Shown: one piece after another, positions 43,235 through 54,900 of the stretch
Position numbering within the stretch: position 1 is the stretch's first letter
Layout: every line of letters begins with the position of its first letter
Origin: Galeruca laticollis
Lineage: Eukaryota; Arthropoda; Insecta; Coleoptera; Chrysomelidae
Assembly: GCA_963921935.1 (NCBI GenBank)
Contig: OY998180.1
Location: 112,660,183 to 112,724,182 of the forward strand
Direction: 5' to 3'
Length of the DNA: 64,000 bases
The notes under the pieces: generated by a model
What the model saw: the letters and a program-made list of their open reading frames with translations, nothing else
Told to the model about the DNA's origin: nothing
Database searches by the model: none
Translations under genes and position numbers: made by a program

Positions 43235-44055
43235 TTAATTACTCGTATAGGGCATGCATATCGAATAAAGTATGGTTTTATTTAAATAATTAATTTTTTG
43301 ATTGCTGTCGTCAAGGTGATATATCTCGTTATCGGCTCTTAAATCCTGGGTAAAAAGGTTAGAATTGAAATTTTTAAAGTCAAGATAATTATAGGAAAAC
43401 GGTTCGAATTTGGTGATAGTAAGTGCGATATTGCACGAGGAAATCGAGTGGTCAGAAACTGGTGAACAGACTGTTACATTTATATTATTAACCTCAAGTT
43501 TTTCGGAACAAATTATTAAATCTAGTAGTTTAGGACCTCGTGTGGGTTTGTCGACTATTTGAGTGAAGGCATATGAGTCAAAAATTGTTTGAAATAATTT
43601 ACAAGACGTATTATCTGGCTCAAGAAAGCTCTCTATTGAAGTCATCCGCACATAATATGGAACTAAAATTAGGAGTTATTACGTTCAATACCTCATCGAG
43701 TTCATTTGGAAGCTGCTGAAATGAGAAATCATCTGGTCGGTATAATGCACAAACAGCATATTTGGTATGTTTATTATCAAAAGAAATCCATAGTTGTTCC
43801 GACTTGGTTTTTGGTAGATTTAGAATATTTTGACTATTGAAAATAGCTTTAATGTAGCTACTCCCCCCCCCAGTTTTCCACGTCTATTGCGTCGAAAGAA
43901 ATTATATCCAGGTAATCTAATCACGTTATTATGAATATCATGTTTCTGAAACTGTAATAATATCATATACATTCCAAACACTGTTTTTAAACTCTAAAAA
44001 ATTCGCTAGAACAGATCTAGCGTTGATATGGCAAATTGATACCGCTTTATTCATT
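43235..44055 (-). pseudogene. LINE C endonuclease
   Basis: The minus strand starts MNKAVSICHINARSVLANFL, the conserved HxNxRS motif, then DIITVSET (catalytic E). Several stops and a poly-G slippage (CCCCCCCCCC at 43862-43871) follow. The frame 43651-43235 then has QIVDKPTRGPKLLDLIICS and VSDHSISSCNIAL, with SDH intact. This is an apurinic-type endonuclease, no longer in one frame. Confidence 0.72.
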
Positions 44056-44636
44056 TTTTTTTACTATAAGTACTATGAAAAAGAAAATATAACTTAGATC
44101 TATCAAATATAAATTGTTGATACAAAATAAAGGCTATTAATGTGTTAAAGGTGAGATTCACTGATTCACTGAAAGTAACGGCTGGAGCAGTTACTTCTTG
44201 ATAATCCTTCTACCTTTGTCAGATTTCTCAGCTTTTGAACTGATGCAGAGTTAGATCTGGTGATCTTAATGTTGCCTTGAACTTGTTTAATCGGCTATGC
44301 GTCTGAAGACTCACTTCCCGGGTTAGCGGTACTTAGAGATTGGTTTGAAGGGATCTTTCGTTTATTAGTTTCTGCTAATTGCTTCAGGGTATACTAGACC
44401 CCGTTAATCATAAGATTTTCACCCCTAATAACGGCTTGATGTGGTAGTGCTCTCGCTTCTTTAAGGTGTTTCAAGTGAATTTTTGATCCACTCTATCTTC
44501 TTTGCTGAGATCAGAAGAAATAAATATATTTTTGCTTTTCAGCTTTACACAATTCTGCAGCATCTCTTTTTCAAGGAAGGATATTAGCTCAATTTTAATA
44601 GTTGTTTCAGAATTGTTATTTTTTATTAGTACTATG

Positions 44637-45032
44637 TTATTCAAATCGCCCGGGGTAAGTGTGACGAGTATCTAGTAGTTCATTCAAACTTGCAATGGTG
44701 TGTTGTATTAGATCTGAAATATCAGGTAACAAAAGGCCGTAAATGAATAAGTTATTTCGTCTCAATGTCCTCTTTAACTGGATGCACCTAGAGACCATAA
44801 CATCTTTTGTAACTTGTAATTTTTTTGTGTTGTTTGAATTATTGTCTACTTTAGAAACTTTCGATGCGAATATGCGTTTATCTTCATCATTTATTTCTTT
44901 TATTTGTTTAGATAGCTTTTGATTTTCAGCTGAAATAATATTCATTAGCTTCGCAAGCAAATCATAATTACTTATTTCTTCGGGGTCGCCCATCTCTAAA
45001 TTTATTGTTGTTATCGTTAATGTATGGACCAA
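44637..45032 (-). pseudogene. LINE C ORF1 fragment
   Basis: The 131-codon frame contains a coiled-coil-like region (LLAKLMNIISAENQKLSKQI) and RTLRRNNLFIYGLLLPDIS, the start of an RRM-like domain of LINE ORF1 proteins. It ends early at HTYPGRFE. The remaining RRM-like part probably lies in degraded frames at 44640-44280 (FLEKEMLQNC-like, lysine-rich). Confidence 0.6.
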
Positions 45033-45327
45033 AAAGTAGTTTTGTCATTAACTTAATTGAATAACTCACTTGCCAATTTTCAAGACGTAATTGTAGTAAG
45101 TCAAGCATAATTTTTTCCGCGATTGTCAGTTTGTCTGTCAGTCTCGAGCTCATCAACGTAGGAGTACGTTGTTCAGTGTCTCCCCTAATTTTTTTCAGTG
45201 TCCCTTTATTGGGAAATATCGTTACCGTTTCAATTTCAATTATTTAAAAGTAAAGTGTATAGTTTGTTAGTGTTTGTCAACTTGTATTGTAAGTACTTCA
45301 ATTTAATTGTTTCTATCCAAAATAAAG

Positions 45328-45448
45328 TAAGACTGCCGGCATCCTTTATTTGCGCCAACATAAGTTGCAGCGGAGTTGCCGTTCATATAAGTTATATTTT
45401 CATATTTAGTATTGTTGCCACCTATACATCCTTATTGCACGTGACTTA
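45328..45448. repeat. LINE B flanking duplication, copy 1 (121 bp)
   Basis: The sequence from TAAGACTGCCGGCATCC to GCACGTGACTTA is repeated at 49692-49812 with two substitutions. It is non-coding and not part of either LINE. Confidence 0.9.
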
Positions 45449-45730
45449 GCTTAGTATCGATACTCGTCAACGAAGCATGTGTTTATTTTTTGGTATACAG
45501 TAGTGAAATGAAACAGTGGTAAAAAGTGTATCAAAAATTTTGAATTTTACACAGTGAGTACTATATGATTGTATCTACTAAACAGCATGAAAGTATACAT
45601 ATTTTATAACATCGAAATTGTATAAGACGAATGTCAATAAACAAAAATGCAACTCTTAACTCTATAGTAGAGGTGCAAAATGCAAAATGAATTAAATTGT
45701 ATATACTTACTGTAATCAAAATTAAAAAAA

Positions 45731-46577
45731 ATGAGTGGTAAAGACGATATCTTAGAAACATTGAAAACATTTATTGAAGTACAAAATAGCAAACTAGCTG
45801 AAAACATTACCAATCAACTGACTAAAGAAATTGCGGAAATAAAAAAATTGTTACTAGAGGACAGAAAAAAAATTGAAGAACTAGAAAGTGAAATAAGTAA
45901 TCTTAAATCCAAGAACAAGCAATTAGAGAGACAACAACGAATAAATAATATTGTGATATTCAACTCGAAATTCCCAGGAGGAAACTTAACAAATTTTACT
46001 TTTAACTTACTAAACCAAAAACTAGAACTTAACTTAACCGAACAAGATTTCAATACAGTAATTACTTTTGGTAAAAGTGTAGATAATAAACCAATATTAG
46101 TGAAATTTGTCTCTTACCTTGCGAAGCAAAAAGTTTTAAGATCTTTGTAGAAAACTCAAGGGGACAGATATACGCATAACCGAAGAACTGTCTAAAGAAG
46201 AAAGAATAGTTAGGAGTACATTGATGGATCAGCTAAAAAGAGAGAAGCAAAATAATAAAAAAGCACATACCTATGAACAGAAACTCTTTGTTGAAGGAAC
46301 AGCATACACGTACGACCAAATTATCAAAAATAATCCTGTGACTGGAAATACACCTAATCACGGTAATAATATCAATAGCAGCACCGATAGCAGCACAAAT
46401 AATAAGAAACCCAAACCAAATACCCAGAACCAAATAAGTGAAAGCAATAATAAGAACCAACCAAAAAGAAAACACAACGAGCTTGGAAGTCCTGCGGAAA
46501 TTATTGCGAAGAAACCCACTCTTGAAAATTTTGTAACAAGACAGTCACCAAGACTACAAGTGCCAAATAATAATTGA
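45731..46577 (+). pseudogene. LINE B ORF1 (coiled coil + RRM-like)
   Basis: The first frame (45731-46150) starts MSGKDDILETLKTFIEV. It has a coiled coil (KKIEELESEISNLKSKNKQL) and QRINNIVIFNSKFPGG with VKFVSYLAKQKVLR, the RRM-like domain. A one-base frameshift at about 46148 leads to the second frame. That frame carries ITEELSKEERIVRSTLMDQL and a basic, Asn/Ser-rich tail ending at PRLQVPNNN. The layout equals LINE A ORF1. The protein would coat element RNA. Confidence 0.75.
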
Positions 46578-46685
46578 AACTGTTTTCCTTTTATTTTATC
46601 ATTTCTTTTGAGATGTACATGATGTTTAATATTTAAAACTCTACTTATATTTTAACTTATTAATTTCTTAACTCAGTCATTTAGA

Positions 46686-47640
46686 ATGAATAATTATCTC
46701 CTAGACTTCAAAATCGAACAAGTCGATACTAAAGAAATACAAGATCTGCCAGACTATAATATATTAATTAATGACTTCAACAAAAACCAGAACATATCTA
46801 TTTTTCAAATGAACATAAGAAATGCAAACAAAAACATTGACGAATTAAAATTAACTTTGGAACAGGTAGGTATACAATTCGATTTTATCGTAATTACAGA
46901 AACAAGAAAAATACTAGACACTTCCTTATATCAGTTGGACGGCTACGACTTATTTTACAATAATGGAAGTTTCAATGAATGCGATGGCGTCATTATCTTT
47001 GCGAAAAATAAGTTCCAGGGTTCATGTGAATTAATCAATTTTAACGAAATTATAATCTTGGAACTCTCATGCAAGGTATATAACAAAAATTTAATAATAA
47101 ATGGAATTTACAGACCGTGTCCTTCGCGTATATATACTTTTATAACAGACCTAGGGACTTACTTAAAGCAATGTAAAAAATCTGATATCCATATAATAAC
47201 AGGCGATATAAATATATTAGATAATGCATCAAACTTTATACACGACTATTTGAACCAAATGACCGAAGGGGGTTTCGAAAGCTTAATAAATAAATTCACT
47301 AGGGTAAAAGACCAACAAAAATCATGTCTTGACCATATATTCTTCAAGACTAATATAAATAATTATAAAAATATTCCGATAATATTACAAACTAGTATCA
47401 CTGACCATTTTTCGATCATAAATCATCTTGTACTACCTGAAACAAAACTAAATATTCCATCAGAAAGGACAAAGGTTATATTCGATATGAAAATGTTTCA
47501 AAATCAAATTAATCAAGAAAGTTGGCAGGACATTTATAACAATAATGACATAGATATTTGTACAGAGGCCTTCATAAATAGGTTTAAATTTCACAGAGAC
47601 AAATCAACAATAACAAAAAAATAAAAAAAAACTGACATCA
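46686..47640 (+). pseudogene. LINE B ORF2: endonuclease
   Basis: The 312-codon frame contains ISIFQMNIRNANKNIDEL, FDFIVITETRKI (catalytic E), ECDGVIIFAKN, LIINGIYRPCPS, IITGDINILDN (GDxN), SCLDHIFFK and ITDHFSIINHLVL. The last motif is TDH where SDH is usual. It ends at an A-run (47609-47634) in which a frameshift separates it from the RT frame. Confidence 0.82.
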
Positions 47641-49211
47641 AACGTAAAAACTGGATTACGCCAGCTCTTGTAACTTCTGTTAATGAAAAAAATAGGTTAT
47701 ATAAAATAATGAAGCATAATTACACTGATGTTAAAGAGGTAATAAAAACCGTGATGAGTTTAAAGAATAATAAGTCACCGGGGCTAGATGGTATACGATC
47801 AGAAACTCTTAAGGCAGTAAGTACAGAAATTGCACCTGTGTTAACATTCCTAATAAATAAATCAATAAATGATGGTAAGTTTCCAAAAATATTGAAAATT
47901 GCAGAAATTTTACCGCAGTTTAAAGATGGAAATCCTAAGGAAACTTCAAATTATAGACCAATATCATTAATTTCAAATGTAGGAAAGGTATTTAAAAAAA
48001 TAATACAAAAACGAATTGTATCGTTTATAAAAAAATATAACATATTATCAGACAAACAATACGGGTTTCGTGAAAACGTATCGACGTCGGATGCAGTGGC
48101 TAGGTTGCTGGAGATGATAAGTGGTGCTTCAGATAAAAAACAACCATCCATTGTCATCTTTGTTGACTTGGCTAAGGTATTTGACAGTGTCGATCATAAC
48201 AAGCTTTTATTGGTTTTAGAGAATGCAGGATTTAGGGGTATGGCTTACAAGCTACTTGTGAGTTACTTGCACGAAAGAGTGCAGTGTGTGAATGTTGGTG
48301 GAGCCCACAGTGAAGTCAAAATTGTAAAATATGGAGTACCCCAAGGAACAGTCCTGGGACCAATCCTCTTTAACCTATACCTTATTGATATATTTTTTCA
48401 GGACACAAAGGGATAAATTGTGAGCTTTGCTGATGACTCCGCTGTATTCTATAAAAATGACAATTGGTTGGCTCTCAAGAATGATATCGATATCGATTTT
48501 GTTAAAATAGTTGATTTTTTTGAGAACAGACTACTTACAATAAACTATTTAAAAACCTTTTTTTTGCCGTTTACTTCATACAACACCGGCTTGCCACCAT
48601 TTGAGCAAATATCTATTACTGTGTCCACAAGAGAAATGTTTCATATCAAAACATCAAATAAAATTAAATATCTCGGAATTTTCCTTGATTCCCATTTACG
48701 ATGGGATCACCAAGTAAATTATTTCATAAAAAAACTCAGATTTGTACTATATAAACTTGAATATCTATCTAATATTCTAAAATTAACTTACCTTAAAATT
48801 CTTTATTATGCACTGGTCGAAAGCCACCTAACATATGGTCTTATTGCTTGGGGATCGGCTGGGGAGACTCTCATCGAATACCTACAAAAAGTCCAAAAAA
48901 GTATATTAAAAGTTTTATTTCACAAACCCAGAACCTACCCTTTAACTCAGCTTTACCAAGAAACTGGAGTACTTAACATCTGCCAACTATATGTTAAAGT
49001 CATTTTACTAAAGCAATATAAAGACAAAGCCACTCTAAAGGCAATTCAACATAGTTATCCAACCAGATATAAGGAAAGTGCTGCCGAAATACCATTAATG
49101 AAAAAGGCTATAGGTAAAAAAAGTTTCACATACCTGGCTCCAAAGTTATATAATCAATTACCGTCTGATTTGAAAAAAATTAACTCTTCAAGTTTATTCA
49201 AAAAAAAATAA
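47640..49211 (+). pseudogene. LINE B ORF2: reverse transcriptase and C-terminus
   Basis: After KNWITPALVTSVNEKNRLYK the frame moves almost at once to YTDVKEVIKTVMSL and NNKSPGLDGIRSETL, so about 90-100 residues of linker present in LINE A are missing. RT motifs are SNYRPISLISNVGKVFKKII, KQYGFRENVSTSDAVARLL, VIFVDLAKVFDSVDHNKLL (motif A) and YGVPQGTVLGPILFNLYLID (motif B). A single TAA at 48414 precedes VSFADDSAVFYKND (catalytic FADD). The thumb and C-terminus (NKIKYLGIFLDSHLRWDHQV, YGLIAWGSAGE) run to 49211. Confidence 0.83.
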
Positions 49212-49691
49212 AGAACTGGATCCTATCTTTTCCGGCCGATATAATGCAAAACTTTATTTCTCCTCGAAATGAAACTTATTATAGTCTGTCAATTTTATCG
49301 TGATTTGTAAAACCTGAAAAATTTTTGTCTTATCGATATTCTGATTGATTTTACTTACGTTTTTGTTGTCGTTTGGTGTTCTGTGTTCTATATGTTATAG
49401 CTCATATTTACATTCTTTGAAATATTCCCATATATGTTTAGGATGTTTGTCTTTGTAAATGATGGCTTTTTACATTCTATACAACTACTTCTTATGATAA
49501 ATGAACTATCACATTCACGCACAAGCCTTGCTTTTGTGAATGTACGCTCTTTAGCGATGAAAATGGTTGACTACTTATTTACTGAACTTATTTTAATGAG
49601 CTTGTATCTTTTGAATGTATATTTAATTATTGTAACTGTAACTGAGGCAAATAAAGATTATTACTATTATTATTATTATTATAAAAAAAAT

Positions 49692-49812
49692 TAAGACTGC
49701 CGGCATCCTTTATTGGCGCCAACATAAGTTGCAGCGGAGTTGCCGTTCATATAAGTTATATTTTCATATTTAGTATTGTTGCCACCTATACATCCTTATT
49801 GCAAGTGACTTA
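49692..49812. repeat. LINE B flanking duplication, copy 2 (121 bp)
   Basis: Matches 45328-45448 with two substitutions (TTTG/TTGG and GCAC/GCAA). Flanking sequence diverges immediately after GTGACTTA. Confidence 0.9.
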
Positions 49813-50949
49813 CATAACTTAGTAATTACTGTTAACTTAACATTGCTATTTAATTTATTCTGTAAAGGGGGAAAGAACTTTAATGAAAAATTTTACATTT
49901 CTGCAATAAACGGGTCTTATAGCAGAGCACCTTAAAACACGACCAGCACACACCAATATTCATAAAGAACTTTGTTTTTTTATTTTTTTTTTGTATTTGA
50001 GATAATAATATTACGGGAAGTCTTTATTCTAAACTCGAAGGACGTTGTTTTTCACTGAATTATGTATGTATGATTAGGATGGTTTAATAAATTAAACTAT
50101 TATGTCACTTTCACTTGTTGTATATTAACGGAAATTACATTTTGTTCAATTGCTGAATAATTAAGAAGTTCACTGATTTTTATATATGTATCACTTAATC
50201 TCATGATCTGATATAATTGAATGATAGTTAATGAAAGGTAAAATGATATACCGGTATCAAACACCGGTATTATCTTAAAATGAGAGTATCAACGAACGAA
50301 GGTTGACTGGAAAAGTTGACTGGAAAGTGAGTAAAAATAGGGTATTGAGCCTATTTATAGGTCGGTTAAAGAGGGTGGGAAAAAGGAGAATCGTGTGAGG
50401 ATTTGACCAATGGTAGGAGCGAGTTTGAAATTTAACGGTCAGATACAGCGAGTGAACGATACACGCTGGTGTTGGTTTTTCTTGCATGAAAAAAGTTTGT
50501 TCGTTACAGATAAAGGAGTTTAGACGATAGTTTTTGTGAAGCGATAAGGTTTAAACTGATGTCGGTTGCTTTGAAATATTAAGTGGAAAAATTGTAAGAT
50601 AATAATTATCTGTGTTTCTTATGTGAAAATAACGTTAAAATGGATTTTTGCCTGTTTAAAGAAATATTGAATATTTGAGAAGAATGGTATTTCTGTGTAT
50701 GGTCTGTGCAGGATATATGAATTATGTTATACTGAGAGAAGTTAAATTAAACAGGAAGAATTTGATTGTTAATTCAAATTCGTAAAACTTGATAGAAAGT
50801 CAACAGAAACAGAATAAAATGCAAAGAGGTTTAAGCTTGAAAATATATAAATAGCTCGTCTTCCAGTCTACAGTTCTCCCGATCTAAGTCCTAAGATACT
50901 CTTCTAAACTTTTTTCGTCAATATACTCATCGGTGTTCTTTCTCTTAAT
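49813..50949. other. Non-coding stretch with a possible minus-strand LTR fragment
   Basis: No protein motif. On the minus strand the segment from 50508 downward starts TGTAACGAACAAAC and includes CCTATAAATAGG (50361-50350) about 150 bp in, a TATA-type promoter layout like that of LTRs. I could not find the other end or a target duplication, so the LTR reading is tentative. Confidence 0.35.
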
Positions 50950-51466
50950 CTAGTATAATAGATTAACCAAATTAATAACCAAAAGTGTAGTATATCTGGA
51001 TTTATAGGAACCGTGGTACTGTGTCTGGTGAACTGAAAATAAATAGTATTCATCTGTTAGACACCCTGAGCAATATCCAACCATAAGAATGGTCGCTTCT
51101 ATACACTCCGGAGGCTGTATCGTGCTAACAAACCGAAATTTCTCCAAAAATGTAGTATATCTCGATTTATAGGACCCGTTCTACTGGCTCTGGCGAGCTG
51201 AACATTAATAAGATAATATGTGAGTCGTGCTGAATAATATCGAATCATAATATTGGTCACTTGTATACACTCCAAAGGCTATATCGTACTAACAAATCGA
51301 AATTTCTCTGAAAATTACCAAAAATGTAGTATATCTGGATCTATAGGGCCCGTTATACCAGCTCTGGTGAGCTAAAAATCAATAGGGTTGATTGTGATCT
51401 ACTCAGAACAATAGCCAATCAGAAAATTGGTCACATAAATGCACTCCGGAGGCTGTATCGTCCTAA
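50950..51466 (+). repeat. ~165-bp satellite array, three units (second locus)
   Basis: Units share GTAGTATATCTGGATTTATA, GAGCTGAAAAT-like and CACTCCGGAGGCTGTATCGT blocks. CGAAATTTCTC occurs at 51134 and 51299 (165 bp apart), with a degenerate first unit from about 50965. This is the same family as 11567-12088. The array is followed by the same tail, AAAAAGTGGCCGACGACAAC. Confidence 0.83.
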
Positions 51467-51510
51467 CAAGACATATTACAAAAAGTGGCCGACGACAACG
51501 ACGACAACAT
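51467..51510 (+). repeat. Conserved satellite tail, left part
   Basis: GACATATTACAAAAAGTGGC and the CGACAACGACGACAACAT end match 12089-12135. ACAT (51507-51510) is the target duplication of solo LTR 2. The tail resumes at 54679. Confidence 0.8.
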
Positions 51511-54500
51511 TGTGACGCGCTTTCCTGCCGCTTGCTTCTTCTTCACCTCTCGCGCAGGTTCTTAGCGACTGACGCGTCACTTCGGACACCCTCGATGCAA
51601 AGTTCTTTTGCAAAAGAAATACTTGGGCGCCAGATTATTTTACGTAGTTTACTCCACGGCCCCTTGACCCTCGGCGTCAAGAGTTCCAGGTAGCCTCAGA
51701 TGGATGTTACGGAAAATTCCAGGGGTCTCGTTGAATTTAACACACCTACAGAACCTATAAACCTTTGACGGTGATGCTACAGGTTATTAAGAAAACACTG
51801 ATCGTATTTATTGGTATATTACAAGACTTACTTACAATGTACACATACAGATTAATATTCAACAATTTCTGATCAAGCGGTACCGAATCAATTCAATATA
51901 TCAACAGTAAGCAAAAGTGTTCAGGCCTTATGGTATTATGCACCATGCAAAATTTGCCGATATTAAGGAATGTGAGCAATGAAACAATAAAACAGGTGTA
52001 AGCAAGCAAATGCAATTTGTTAATAACAGCGGAAGCGGTATAAGCAGTTTTGTAAATTATGCGGTAAGCAGCAATGAAACAATAATTACCTATCACGGTA
52101 GTCCACGGAGTAAAACTATCTTCGCGGTAGGGATAGTCAATCGGGATAGATGGAAAAATGTGAACAGACCAGTTTATAACAAAAGAAACTAAAGAATTTA
52201 AATTAGATTACCAAGCAATCAGTGGCATCGGCCTCGTACTCGATTGAGAATCTAATTTTTTATAGGGGAATTGACACTTAAATTTTCAAATCAAATTAAA
52301 TTAGATTACCAAGCAATCAGTGGCATCGGCCTCGTACTTGATTGAGAATCTAATTTTTATAAAGGGGAATTGACACTTTAAATTTTATATTTTCGCGGTA
52401 GGGACAGTCAATCGGGATAGATGGGAAAATGTGACCAGACCAGTTTATAACAAAAGAAACTAATGAATTTAAATTAGATTACCAAGCAATCAGTGGCATC
52501 GGCCTCGTACTAGATTGAGAATCTAATTTTTTATAGGGGAATTGACACTTAAATTTTCAAATCAAATTAAATTAGATTACCAAGCAATTAGTGGCATCGG
52601 CCTCGTACTTGATTGAGAATCTAATTTTTATACAGGGGAATTGACACTTTAAATTTTATATTTTCGCGGTAGGGATAGTCAATCGGGATAGATGGGAAAA
52701 TGTGACAAGACCAGTTTATAACGAAAGAAACTAACGAATTCAAATTAGATTACCAAGCAATCAGTGGCATCGTCCTCGTACTCGATAGAGAATCTAATTT
52801 TTTTATAGGGGAATTGACACTTTAAATTTTCAAATAATATTAAATTAGATTACTAAGCAATCAGTGGCATCGGCCTTGTACTAGATTGAGAATCTAATTT
52901 TTTATAGGGGAATTGACACTTAAATTTTCAAATCAAATTAAATTAGATTACCAAGCAATCAGTGGCATCGGCCTCGTACTTGATTGAGAATCTAATTTTT
53001 ATAAAGGGGAATTGACACTTTAAATTTTATATTTTCGCGGTAGGGACAGTCAATCGGGATAGATGGGAAAATGTGACCAGACCAGTTTATAACAAAAGAA
53101 ACTAATGAATTTAAATTAGATTACCAAGCAATCAGTGGCATCGGCCTCGTACTAGATTGAGAATCTAATTTTTTATAGGGGAATTGACACTTAAATTTTC
53201 AAATCAAATTAAATTAGATTACCAAGCAATTAGTGGCATCGGCCTCGTACTTGATTGAGAATCTAATTTTTATACAGGGGAATTGACACTTTAAATTTTA
53301 TATTTTCGCGGTAGGGATAGTCAATCGGGATAGATGGGAAAATGTGACAAGACCAGTTTATAACGAAAGAAACTAACGAATTCAAATTAGATTACCAAGC
53401 AATCAGTGGCATCGTCCTCGTACTCGATAGAGAATCTAATTTTTATACAGGGGAATTGACACTTTAAATTTTTGAAATTACCGGCTAAAACTATTCTAAA
53501 ATACTGGTCGGAGAGCAGGACAACGGTTTCCCAAATAATAGCAAAATAAAACTGTGTCTTAGAATGCAACTTGAATCTAATATGTACTTGGGTAATTTGA
53601 AACGGGACACTAGGTATAACAATCTGTATCGCAAAAATTAATATCAAAATGCTACTTCAATGTATTGAAGGCTCAGACCTGAATTCCAAAGAAACAATAT
53701 ACAAAACGTGGTGATAAAAACTGTAAATAACTTTGGTTTTTTATCGTTTCGAAAAAAAATATACCGGCTTATCAGTCTTATCAAAATACGGAATAATATT
53801 CATAAATACGGAACTATTAGAACTATTCGTAAAAATTAAAATCAAAATGATATTCCAATCAGACCCTAATTCCAGAGAAACAATATACAGAACGCGATAA
53901 TAAAAACTGTAAATAAGGTTGTTTTTATCGTTTCAGAAAAAAAACTACCGGCTATCGGCTTTACCAAAATACGGAATTATATTCTTAATAACCAAACTGC
54001 TAAATTGTTTGTTGAAATTAAATATAAAATTTTTAAACTCGGGTGAAATGCTTTATTGGGTTTATAAAATAATGTCCACTTATCTGGAAAGTGCTGGACG
54101 GTCGGACACTCGATTTACGGCCAAATTATAATTCACTGTAATGACTTTTGCCAACAACTGAACAGAAATTTTTATTGTAATAACTGAATATAATAGCTTA
54201 ATTTCGGTAACCGAAAGTAACAACTAAATTTCAAAACCGGAATGATAAATTCAATAATCAAATAATAAATCTTAATCGCTTAATGCCTTTTTAACGCACG
54301 GTTTTTGAATTTATAATTTACTTCCTACCTAAATTTTGGCAATATCGGTGGTGAGGGAAAATCGATTTAATTACAGCAAGAAGTATTTCTATTTGTACGG
54401 AACGACTCCGATTTAAATTAAAATAGTTTATATACCGGGCGTCCTTGATAATTTAAATTTTGAAAAGCGGAATTTATTACATTTTATATATTTCCTTAAA

Positions 54501-54678
54501 TGATAAATCACGGCTTTTGGGTTACTAATGAAATAAATACTTAAATTAATATTAAGGGCTTGAAACGGTACCAGAAAACAGAGTTGGAAAGTAAGTAACG
54601 AGTTATATTCACTTATTAAACTTAAAATACCATCGGAACAAAATCATATAATGCTTAAAAAAAAAATAACTCGTTACA
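51511..54678 (-). mobile_element. Solo LTR 2 (3.2 kb) with tandem array
   Basis: The plus strand runs TGTGACGCGCTTTCC ... ACTCGTTACA, so the minus strand starts TGTAACGAGT and ends GCGCGTCACA (TG...CA). A 4-bp duplication ACAT (51507-51510, 54679-54682) flanks it. Sequences on both sides join to recreate the satellite tail seen uninterrupted at 12108-12160. The last ~230 bp (minus orientation) are related to the end of solo LTR 1: both share CAGACCCCTGGAATT-like, AACTCTTGACGCC and GGCGCCC blocks. A tandem array occupies 52120-53475. Confidence 0.8.
52120..53475. repeat. Complex tandem array inside solo LTR 2
   Basis: A ~96-bp unit (AAATTAGATTACCAAGCAAT, GGCATCGGCCTCGTACT, AATTTTTTATAGGGGAATTG) occurs nine times. 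It is interspersed with a ~78-bp spacer (TTTCGCGGTAGGGA...AGTTTATAAC) at about 52123, 52395, 52664, 53033 and 53305. The block 52394-52833 reappears almost unchanged at 53031-53470, about 637 bp away. On the minus strand each 96-bp unit carries CCCCTATAAAAA, a TATA-like box. Confidence 0.87.
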
Positions 54679-54900
54679 ACATACACACAGGATTTTTTCC
54701 TTACTATCCGTTTTTCGTGTTTTCCTCGCCGAAAATCGAAAAAAAAATCAATACTTTTTTTTCGCATTTTATATAGTGCTGGGCGGAAACGTGAAATCGC
54801 AGTGCCTCTAATCCAATACATTTTTAAATAATTTTCGAAGGTTTTGAAACAATCCTTGCATGTTTCTGTTACAAGAATCTTTATTTTTTAGTTGAAATTT
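54679..54900 (+). repeat. Conserved satellite tail, right part
   Basis: ACATACACACAGGATTTTTTCC ... CCGTTTTTCGTGTTTTCC (in part) and GTGCTGGGCGGAAACG correspond to 12128-12440 (ATACAAACAAGATTTTTT, CGTTTTTTCGTGTTC, GGTTGGGCGGAGATC). Similarity fades after about 54800. Confidence 0.6.

Larger units (their letters stand above)
38930..45180 (-). mobile_element. CR1/Jockey-group LINE C, interrupted by a solo LTR
   Basis: On the minus strand: ORF1 (45032-44637), endonuclease (44055-43235), RT (43061-42193), then RT end and C-terminus (39790-39010). A 2.4 kb solo LTR (39791-42189) separates FLYC from LYSSQFQRN inside the RT. Removing the insert and one ATAC copy restores continuous coding sense across the junction. 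Both ends of the element are approximate. Many stops indicate age. Confidence 0.8.
45449..49691 (+). mobile_element. CR1/Jockey-group LINE B, full-length-looking
   Basis: The element lies precisely between two 121-bp direct copies. It has a 5' untranslated region (~280 bp), ORF1, ORF2 with endonuclease and RT, and a 3' tail of (ATT)n plus A-rich sequence (49660-49691). Its proteins are related to LINE A. Defects are few: a frameshift in ORF1, one in ORF2, one stop just before the catalytic box, and a missing linker segment. Confidence 0.87.

Noticed and set aside
45328..49812. 121-bp direct repeats read as LTRs of a retrotransposon
   Set aside because: The enclosed element is a two-ORF LINE with a 3' tail. 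The repeats lack TG...CA ends and carry no primer-binding site or polypurine tract next to them.
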